A stretch of 64,000 nt of DNA from positions 184,680 to 248,679 of the forward strand of contig NZ_PPHG01000086.1 in assembly GCF_002904295.1 (NCBI RefSeq). Direction: 5' to 3'. Under the pieces are notes generated by a model, which made no database searches, had not been told where the DNA came from, and saw nothing but the letters and a program-made list of their open reading frames with translations. Both the position numbers and the translations under genes were made by a program. This DNA is from Amycolatopsis sp. CA-128772 (GTDB lineage Bacteria > Actinomycetota > Actinomycetes > Mycobacteriales > Pseudonocardiaceae). How positions within the stretch are numbered: position 1 is the first letter of the stretch; the number at the start of each line of letters is the position of its first letter. Positions 58,265 to 64,000 of this stretch are shown piece by piece.

Positions 58265-59129
58265 GGCGGCTCCTTTCGTCGTCGAACCGACGATCGGCCT
58301 GAGGGCACCCCGCCCGCATCGGGCGATCACGCAGTCCGGCGCCGCCGGACCCCATACCCGTTATGGTGACCGGCTGGCCGCGACGACCTTCCTGTTCGTG
58401 CCCGGCGACCGGCCCGGGCGGTTCGGCAAGGCCGTGGCCGGCGGCGCCGGCGTCGTGCTCCTGGATCTGGAGGACGCCGTCGCCCCGGCGGACAAGGACT
58501 CCGCGCGGGCTTCGGTGAGCGAGTGGCTCGAGAGTCATCGGGCGGCGGTCCGGATCAACGCGCCGGGCACCCCGTGGTTCGAGGCGGACGCCGAACTGGT
58601 GGCGGCGCGGGATGTCCCGGTGGTGGTGCCGAAGGCGGAGACACCCGGGGTACTGGCCGGGTTCCGCGAGGTGGTGGCCCTGGCCGAGACGGCACTGGGG
58701 GTGGAACGCGCCGGTGAGCTGGCCGCGGTGCCGTCGGTGACCCGGCTGGCCTTCGGCAGCGTCGACCTGGCGGCGGAGCTGGGCGTGGACCCGGACGACC
58801 GTGAGCCGTTCGCCTACGCGCGTTCGCGGCTGGTGATCGCGTCGGCGGCGGCCGGGCCGGCGCCACCGATCGACGGCGTCACCACGGATCTGGACGACGA
58901 CGAGCGGCTGGCATCCGACGCCCGCTACGCCCGCCGCCTGGGCTTCGGCGGCAAGCTCTGCTTCCATCTGCGTCAAGTGGCCCCGGTCCGGGCGGCGTTC
59001 GCCCCGACGGAGGCGGAACGCGCGTGGGCGCGCCGGGTCCTGACGGCGGGGGAGCGGGTGTCCGTTGTGGACGGCCGGATGGTGGACAAGCCGGTGGTGG
59101 CCCGCGCCCGGCGCATCCTCGGCGAATGA
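58263..59129 (+). CDS. CitE-like CoA ester lyase (start uncertain)
   Basis: A HpcH/HpaI-family TIM barrel lyase of the CitE type, cleaving 3-hydroxyacyl-CoA esters such as citramalyl- or malyl-CoA. Conserved blocks: FLFVPGDRPGRF, LDLEDAVAP (metal Asp/Glu), VRINAPG, LAFGSVDLAAELG. The family-like part begins only near residue 41; before it no good start exists in frame. An ATGGTGACCGG at 58363, in a different frame just before FLFVPGD, looks like the natural start shifted by one base. A short loss around the EVVALAETALG segment is also possible. The neighbouring CaiB-type gene is convergent, so a joint pathway is conceivable. Confidence 0.7.
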   Translation: MAAPFVVEPTIGLRAPRPHRAITQSGAAGPHTRYGDRLAATTFLFVPGDRPGRFGKAVAGGAGVVLLDLEDAVAPADKDSARASVSEWLESHRAAVRINAPGTPWFEADAELVAARDVPVVVPKAETPGVLAGFREVVALAETALGVERAGELAAVPSVTRLAFGSVDLAAELGVDPDDREPFAYARSRLVIASAAAGPAPPIDGVTTDLDDDERLASDARYARRLGFGGKLCFHLRQVAPVRAAFAPTEAERAWARRVLTAGERVSVVDGRMVDKPVVARARRILGE

Positions 59130-59151
59130 CGGTCCGCCGCGGCGGACCGTC
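59128..59151. terminator. Perfect 24-bp palindrome, bidirectional terminator
   Basis: GACGGTCCGCCG and its exact complement, back to back between the convergent CitE-like and CaiB-like genes, overlapping the CitE-like stop. Confidence 0.75.
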
Positions 59152-59154
59152 GCG

Positions 59155-60330
59155 CTACACCGATCCCCGACGCCGCAACGCCTCCGCGTCGAAGCCGAAT
59201 TCCGCGAGGACCGCGTCCGTGTGTTCGCCCAGCGCCGGCACCGCGTCCATCCGGGGTGCCCGGCCGGGGACCGTGATCGGCGGCAGCGTCGCCCGGATCG
59301 GGCCGGCCGGGGTCGGTACCTCGGCGAACCGGTCGCGCGCGGTGAGCTGCGGGTGCGCCAGGACGTCGGGGAGCTCGCGGCGGCGGGCGTGCGCGATCCG
59401 GCCGGCGGTCAGCCGGGCCTCCAGCTCGGGGCCGGACAGCGTGGCGAAGATGGCGTCGATCTCCCGTTCGAGCGCGGTCCGGTTCACCACGCGGGCGCTG
59501 CCGGTGGCGAACCGCTCGTCGGTGACCCAGTCCGGGCGGGCGACCGCGTGCTCGCAGAACGCCGCCCACTCGCGGTCGTTCTGCACGGCCAGCACCAGCT
59601 CGGTGCCGTCGCCCGCGGCGAACGTCCCGTACGGGGCGATCGCGGCGTGGCTGGTGCCGGTGCGCGGTGGCGGCGTCCCGCCGTAACCGGTGTAGTAGAG
59701 CGGGAAACCCATCCATTCGATCAGCGAGTCGAACAGGCTGACCTCCAGTTCCGTGCCGTGCCCGGTGCGCTCGCGGTCGTACAGCGCGGACAGGATGCCG
59801 GAGAAGGCGTACATCCCGGCGCCGATGTCCGCGGCCGGGATGCCGCTCTTGGCCGGTTCCGCCGCGGACCCGGTGACCGAAACCAGCCCGGCTTCGGACT
59901 GGATGAGCAGGTCGTACGCCTTCGCGTCGCGGTACGGCCCGGTCGAGCCGTAGCCCGACACCGAGCACGTGATCAGCCGCGGCCGGGTGGCGCGCAGGGC
60001 CGCGGCGCCGAGCCCGAGCCGGTCCGCGACGCCGGGCGCGAAATTCTGCACGAACACGTCGGCGCGGTCCAGCAGGGCGGCCATCACGCCGGGGGCGGCG
60101 TCGCTCTTGAGGTCGAGCGTGACGCTTTCCTTGGACCGGTTGAGCCAGACGAAGTGGCTGGAAAGGCCGTGCACGGTTTCGTCGTAGGCGCGGGCGAAGT
60201 CGCCGCTGCCGGGCCGCTCGATCTTGAGCACCCGGGCGCCGAGGTCGGCCAGGTGCCGGGTGGCCAGCGGCGCCGCGACGGCCTGTTCGCACGACACGAC
60301 GGTGACGCCGTCGAGGGGCAGGGAAGGCAT
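59155..60330 (-). CDS. CaiB/BaiF (family III) CoA-transferase
   Basis: A 391-residue CoA-transferase. N-terminal LPLDGVTVVSCEQAVAAPLA, KIERPGSGDFAR, FVWLNRSKESVTLDL and GYGSTGPYRDAKAYDLL are family III blocks; the catalytic Asp is expected in IPAADIGAG. It moves CoA between dicarboxylic or other acids; formyl-CoA transferase (oxalate) and mesaconyl/citramalyl-CoA enzymes belong here. With a CitE-like lyase opposite, a citramalate/mesaconate or itaconate route is a fair guess, but neither substrate is proved. A LacI gene diverges 142 bp away. Confidence 0.88.
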   Translation of the reverse strand: MPSLPLDGVTVVSCEQAVAAPLATRHLADLGARVLKIERPGSGDFARAYDETVHGLSSHFVWLNRSKESVTLDLKSDAAPGVMAALLDRADVFVQNFAPGVADRLGLGAAALRATRPRLITCSVSGYGSTGPYRDAKAYDLLIQSEAGLVSVTGSAAEPAKSGIPAADIGAGMYAFSGILSALYDRERTGHGTELEVSLFDSLIEWMGFPLYYTGYGGTPPPRTGTSHAAIAPYGTFAAGDGTELVLAVQNDREWAAFCEHAVARPDWVTDERFATGSARVVNRTALEREIDAIFATLSGPELEARLTAGRIAHARRRELPDVLAHPQLTARDRFAEVPTPAGPIRATLPPITVPGRAPRMDAVPALGEHTDAVLAEFGFDAEALRRRGSV

Positions 60331-60472
60331 GGCCGCATCCTGCCACCCGCGGTCCCTCGGTAAGTGCGGGCCGGATCCGCTGGAGTATCGGGCAAAGCCG
60401 TTGACGGTCCCGGGGCCCGGCAGCACGCTGAATCGGATCAGCTGTCCCCGCGACCGGCGAGCGAGGTACCCG

Positions 60473-61396
60473 ATGGGCAGGGTGCGGCAGGCTGACATCG
60501 CCCGCGTGGCGGGGGTTTCCCAGGCGACGGTGTCGGTCGTGCTGGGCGGCAACCGCACCGGGATCCGGCTGGCGGAGTCGACGCGGCGGCGGGTGCTGGA
60601 GGCCGCCCGGCGGCTCGGGTACGCCGATCCGCTGGTGAAACGCCCGGCGTGCCACGACCTCTTCGGGATCTGCGCGGCCACCCCGGCGTTCGAGGCGCAC
60701 CAGCCGGTGCTCGCCGGCGTCGAAGCGGAGGCGGCCGCGCTCGGCAAGGACCTGATCATGTTCACCGCGCCGGGCCCGGCGCCGGTCCGCCGCACCCGCC
60801 TCGCCGACGGCTGCCTGTTCCTCGGTGACCCCGTCCCGGGCGAGCTGCTCGAAACCGGCTTCCCGGTCGTCCACATCGGACGCCGCCCGGACGCCCGCGT
60901 GCCCTGCGTCGACGTGGACTACGCATCGGCTTCGGCGGAGGTGATCGCCCGGCTGACGCGGGCGGGCCACCACCGGGTCCGCTACCTGCGCGAGCCGGCC
61001 GACACGGCGGCGGCGCGCGAACGCGAACGCGGCATCCGCACCGGAACGGGCCTGGTGGTCCGCACCGACGGCACCGACCTCGACGCGGCGGTGGTCCGCG
61101 GCTGGCTCGCCGAGGGCGTGACGGCGCTGGTGGTCGAGGAAGCGGTGTTCGCCGCGACGCAGCGGGTCCTGCTCGCAGCGGCGGCGAAGGTCCCCGGCGA
61201 CGTCTCGCTGGCGGTGCTGGGCCGCCCGCCGGACGGAGCGGCGGGCCCGGAGGTCAGCGGCTTCGAGGTGCCGCGCCGGGCGCTGGGCCGAGAGGCGGTG
61301 CGGTTGCTGGCGTGCGTGGTGGACACGGGGGCCGGTGAGCACCGGCTGCTCACCTGCCCGCCGGTCGCGGGGGAGACGATCGCGCCGGTCGCCTGA
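60473..61396 (+). CDS. LacI-family transcriptional regulator
   Basis: A 307-residue LacI/GalR-type protein. HTH IARVAGVSQATVSVVLGGN at residues about 8-26; the ligand domain is somewhat short for the family. GCGAGG precedes the ATG at 60473. It is divergent from the CaiB-like gene, so it may regulate the CoA-transferase. It ends 3 bp before the convergent phosphatase gene. Confidence 0.85.
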   Translation: MGRVRQADIARVAGVSQATVSVVLGGNRTGIRLAESTRRRVLEAARRLGYADPLVKRPACHDLFGICAATPAFEAHQPVLAGVEAEAAALGKDLIMFTAPGPAPVRRTRLADGCLFLGDPVPGELLETGFPVVHIGRRPDARVPCVDVDYASASAEVIARLTRAGHHRVRYLREPADTAAARERERGIRTGTGLVVRTDGTDLDAAVVRGWLAEGVTALVVEEAVFAATQRVLLAAAAKVPGDVSLAVLGRPPDGAAGPEVSGFEVPRRALGREAVRLLACVVDTGAGEHRLLTCPPVAGETIAPVA

Positions 61397-61399
61397 GCG

Positions 61400-62014
61400 T
61401 CAGGGAAGGACGCCGTTGTAGTCGGGGAGCTTGAAGGTGCGTTCGGCGTGGCCGCCATCGAGATCGGTAAGGTTGTTCCCGACGTTCGCGACGATGGTGT
61501 AGCCGGCCTGGTCGATGGCGGCCCGCGTTTTGGTCTTGGTGGCCTGCACGGGATCGAAGGTGAACAGCGGCCGCAGGGAGAGCCCGTCGAAGGCGTACCC
61601 GACCGCCTTGAGGTTCCCTTCGGTGGGCCACCGCAGCAGTTCGGTGCGATCGCTGACGAAGAAGACCGCGGCCCCCTTGGCTTTGGCCAGGGTGGCGAGC
61701 GCAAGCACGGGCTTGACGGCCGGGGTGGTGATCCCGCCGGAGTAGTAGGTCTCCAGGCTGGTGTTGTCGATGTCGAGCACAACGGCGTTCCGCCCACCGG
61801 GCACACCCAGCCGCTGCTCGAGATACCCGGCGGCGGGCGTGGTGACGGCGGCGACATCGGCGATCCAGGTGGCATAGGCCGGATCAGCAACGGCGGCCAC
61901 GGCCTGCGCGTCGCTGCCGGGCCGGGCATCGGCGACGCCGGCGCTCCCGAGCAGCAGCAGAGCGGCAGAGGCGGCACCGGCCACGGCGAGGCGGGCCTTC
62001 GAGGTCGACGACAT
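61400..62014 (-). CDS. Secreted HAD acid phosphatase
   Basis: A 204-residue HAD-fold phosphatase of the acid-phosphatase (class B-like) group. The signal peptide is clear (MSSTSKARLAVAG, hydrophobic stretch, cleavage near ADA-RP at about 31). The catalytic DxDxT motif is VLDIDNTSLETYY near residue 82; FFVSDRTE is motif II and NVGNNLTDLDGG motif IV. It would act outside the cytoplasmic membrane on phosphomonoesters. Confidence 0.88.
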   Translation of the reverse strand: MSSTSKARLAVAGAASAALLLLGSAGVADARPGSDAQAVAAVADPAYATWIADVAAVTTPAAGYLEQRLGVPGGRNAVVLDIDNTSLETYYSGGITTPAVKPVLALATLAKAKGAAVFFVSDRTELLRWPTEGNLKAVGYAFDGLSLRPLFTFDPVQATKTKTRAAIDQAGYTIVANVGNNLTDLDGGHAERTFKLPDYNGVLP

Positions 62015-62135
62015 GGCAGCTGGTCCACCAGCCGGGTGGGGGTGAACGTACCGGCAAGTAGCCGAAGTTCTTTCATGTTTTCCGGGTGCGCCGGCGCGGA
62101 TTGCACGGAAGAGGCGGTTTCTCCTCTAGGACTAC

Positions 62136-62336
62136 ATGAGCCTCGCACCAAACCGCGGAAACCAGCCTCCGCAAGACCCGGATCCCGGGGACGGCAAGGA
62201 CGTCTTCGTGATCGTCAGCAATGCAGCCGTCGCTGCGCTGAGCGGCCTCTACGTCGCCACGCAGTCGGTCGCGGTGGTCGTCATCGCGGCCTGCCTGATC
62301 GTGCTGCTCGCGGTGGTACTCGGTCGCCGGCGTTGA
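62136..62336 (+). CDS. Small single-span membrane protein (66 aa)
   Basis: A hydrophilic Pro/Asp-rich N-terminus (residues 1-22) is followed by a hydrophobic stretch that could form one long or two short membrane helices (about 25-63) and ends GRRR. Codon usage fits a gene; weak AGGA before the ATG. Function unknown. It sits just upstream of the sigma-factor gene and might be co-transcribed. Confidence 0.55.
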   Translation: MSLAPNRGNQPPQDPDPGDGKDVFVIVSNAAVAALSGLYVATQSVAVVVIAACLIVLLAVVLGRRR

Positions 62337-62367
62337 CGTCGGATCGTGACCGAAGCCATGTGGTGGG

Positions 62368-62922
62368 TTGAGCCGGGTGCCGGACTCGACGGGGGACGAT
62401 GGATCGGAGGAGGAGCCTACGGTGGCGGATGACGCGATGGATGCCTTCGAGGCGTTCTTCCGCGCGCGTGTGCTCTCGGAGATCCAGCACCTCGTCCGGC
62501 TCGGTTTCAGCCCGGACTGCGCGTCGGAGGCCGTGGAACAGGCGATGACCACCCTGTGCGAGCGTTGGAACAAGATCTCTTACCCGGTCAGCTGGGTCCG
62601 GGCAACGGCGCGGGGGCACGCGTTGACGATCGTCAAGCAGCAGCTCGACGTGTTGCCCGAAGACATCGAGGACCGGCACCCGGCGTTGCGGCACTACGAC
62701 GATGATCCGGTCATCGAACACGAGTCCAAAACGAGGGTGACCCAGCTGCTGGCTGGTCTGTCCCTCCGGCGGCGTGAGGTGCTTTCGGCTTGGCTCGACG
62801 GCGTCGAGGATGGCGAGATCGCGGAGAACCTGGGGATCAGCGAGGGAACAGTTCGTTCGCACCGACGTTATGGCTTGGCGGACATCGCGGAAAAGCTGAG
62901 GTTGGAGGGAGGTCTGTCGTGA
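62368..62922 (+). CDS. ECF-like sigma factor / sigma-70 region 4 protein
   Basis: A 184-residue protein with a region-2-like N-terminal half (about 25-95: EAFFRARVLSEIQHLVRLG, then VSWVRATARGHAL) and a clear region 4 HTH (about 128-178: LSLRRREVLSAWLDGVEDGEI, ending ISEGTVRSHRRYGL). A TTG start at 62368 is used; an in-frame GTG at 62377 is equally possible. The stop overlaps the next start (GTGA). Probably drives transcription or helps control the linked downstream gene. Confidence 0.8.
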   Translation: MSRVPDSTGDDGSEEEPTVADDAMDAFEAFFRARVLSEIQHLVRLGFSPDCASEAVEQAMTTLCERWNKISYPVSWVRATARGHALTIVKQQLDVLPEDIEDRHPALRHYDDDPVIEHESKTRVTQLLAGLSLRRREVLSAWLDGVEDGEIAENLGISEGTVRSHRRYGLADIAEKLRLEGGLS

Positions 62923-64000
62923 CTGACGATGAGCACTCCGAGGTGGAGGCTGTTCTGCGGCAGGCCGATGCCGAGCTGGCGCGCGAGCTGAGCGCGCGCA
63001 CGGATGTGGAGGCGATGCTCGAACGGGTGAAGCGACGTGCGGAGGTGCCGCAAGGCGGCGAGCCGTCGGCGGTGCGGAGGGGCTCTGAGGTGAAGGTCGA
63101 CGCCTTGTCGGCGGAGCTGAAACTGCTTCGCAAGGGGCTCGGTGTCCAGGCGAAGAACCTGCCCGCAATCGCCGGCGAACGGTTGCGCGAAGTGTGCGGT
63201 GTCCGCGAAGAGGACAACGCCGGAACGGTTCGCGGCAAGGTCGTCGACACGCTTCGCCGGCTGATCGAGAAACTGCCCGGGTCGCAGCGGGAAACGGCGC
63301 GGATCGTGCTGGGTTTCGGCACCGGCGCGAACGAGCGCTACACCCAGCGCCTGGAGCTGCTGGGCACCGGGGCCGACCGCAACGTGCGCACCATGCAGCG
63401 TCGCGCCGACGACGTGATCTACCTGATCGCCGAAGCCGCGTACGGGGCGCCGTCGCCGTTCGGGGGTGTTTCGGCGAACAGCCAGGACGGTCCCTGGCAC
63501 ACCTCGGACCTCGCGGTCAACCTGACCCTGACCGGGACCGCCGCCGAGGTGTTCGAAACCCGCAAGGTGGTCAGCCACGTCGCCGGGCTGGCCGAGATCG
63601 AGCACGCGATCTCCCTCGCCCGCCCGGCCAGCACGACGAGCCCGCCGGACCTGTCCGGCCTCGGCATCGACGTCGTCGCCGGCGGCGAGGTGCACTCCGT
63701 GCGCCTGGTCAGCTCCACCCGCGTCGCCTTCACCCTGCGGCCGCCGCAGCCGCTCGACGCCGGGGACCAGCACGAGTTCTTCTTCCGCATCCGGCTGGCC
63801 GAGCTGCCGGCCCCGTTCTACTGCTGCACGCCGGAATTCCTGTGCGAAAGCTTCGAGCTCAACGTCCGGTTCGACCGGCGCGAGCCGCCGCAGCGCGTCT
63901 GGCGCATCGACGGCGACCTCTCGAAGGACGCCCACGACCCGCTGCCCGCGCGCAAACCGCTGTTCCTCGACAACGCGGGTGAGGTGCACACGAGTTTCCG
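62919..64000 (+). CDS. Large hypothetical protein coupled to the sigma factor (3'-truncated)
   Basis: The frame is open from GTG 62919 (GGAGGG upstream) to the end of the window, at least 360 residues. About residues 55-170 look like an all-helical actinomycete domain I have seen in regulatory proteins (LRKGLGVQAKNLPAIAGERL, then RETARIVLGFG, RNVRTMQRRADDVIYLIAE), which may bind DNA or a partner. Residues about 185-360 look like beta-rich sequence without a recognised motif. No catalytic signature is visible. Overlap with the sigma gene (GTGA) implies a stoichiometric pair, perhaps an anti-sigma or effector. Confidence 0.6.
   Translation, partial: MTDDEHSEVEAVLRQADAELARELSARTDVEAMLERVKRRAEVPQGGEPSAVRRGSEVKVDALSAELKLLRKGLGVQAKNLPAIAGERLREVCGVREEDNAGTVRGKVVDTLRRLIEKLPGSQRETARIVLGFGTGANERYTQRLELLGTGADRNVRTMQRRADDVIYLIAEAAYGAPSPFGGVSANSQDGPWHTSDLAVNLTLTGTAAEVFETRKVVSHVAGLAEIEHAISLARPASTTSPPDLSGLGIDVVAGGEVHSVRLVSSTRVAFTLRPPQPLDAGDQHEFFFRIRLAELPAPFYCCTPEFLCESFELNVRFDRREPPQRVWRIDGDLSKDAHDPLPARKPLFLDNAGEVHTSF

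Noticed and set aside
1..64000. CRISPR arrays, tRNA/rRNA genes, insertion sequences, phage or integrase genes
   Set aside because: Looked for regular direct repeats, cloverleaf-like arms, terminal inverted repeats with transposase and integrase motifs; none supported.

Overview
This 64 kb window is very GC-rich DNA (roughly 70 percent GC or more by eye) with high-GC third codon positions, many GTG starts, ATGA/GTGA gene overlaps and genes typical of filamentous actinomycetes. Gene content and repeat style look like Pseudonocardiaceae, most probably Amycolatopsis or a close relative. That placement is inference from familiarity, not a database result. I see no tRNA, rRNA, CRISPR array, insertion sequence or prophage.

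Left part (1-18.7 kb): C1/C2 acid and purine catabolism. It opens with a truncated ADP-forming acyl-CoA synthetase, an oxalate/formate-type MFS carrier, and a GntR/FCD regulator with two operator-like sites in front of a divergent ketopantoate-reductase-like gene. A broken formate-dehydrogenase-like gene pair follows. Next is an intact glyoxylate-to-glycerate set (hyi, glxR, gcl), then a three-subunit molybdenum hydroxylase, a guanine-deaminase-like protein, an NCS2 purine permease, an allophanate-hydrolase-related protein and glycerate kinase. Together they fit a route purine > xanthine > (ureides) > glyoxylate > tartronate semialdehyde > glycerate > phosphoglycerate. The ureide steps are not in this window.

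Middle part (18.7-31.7 kb): mixed catabolic and regulatory genes. It holds a secreted GH15 enzyme behind a perfect 27-bp palindrome; an NrtR-type Nudix regulator divergent from an SPFH plus NAD-kinase-like pair, with two perfect operators between them; a LacI/GH2 beta-galactosidase pair; an amino-acid permease next to glutaminase; and a threonine-synthase-like enzyme with a YheO/DauR-type regulator.

31.7-46 kb is the most distinctive region: a compact iterative PUFA-synthase-like polyketide locus. Protein 1 is [two flavin-dependent ER-like domains]-KS-AT-ACP-ACP-KR (2266 aa). Protein 2 is KS-AT-DH-phosphopantetheinyl transferase (about 1446 aa). They are followed by a discrete ACP, an alpha/beta hydrolase and a GT1-family glycosyltransferase, all joined by start/stop overlaps. 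The layout suggests a glycosylated reduced or polyunsaturated lipid. The product is unknown to me.

Right part (46-64 kb): an MFS exporter fused to a winged helix, a stand-alone LigD-type polymerase, thiolase with a divergent HxlR regulator, a large secreted GH87 alpha-1,3-glucanase, a CitE-like lyase beside a CaiB/BaiF CoA-transferase, a LacI regulator, a secreted HAD phosphatase, and an ECF-like sigma factor coupled to a large gene that runs off the window.

A recurring oddity is that several genes (the FDH pair, GH2, an SDR, a HAD hydrolase, a PHP phosphoesterase, possibly CitE) have lost internal segments or shifted frame while their neighbours are intact. This is either real decay or an assembly problem in GC-rich DNA. 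Dispersed short repeats, including two in-frame inserts in PKS linkers and a strongly enriched 11-bp palindrome, are also visible.
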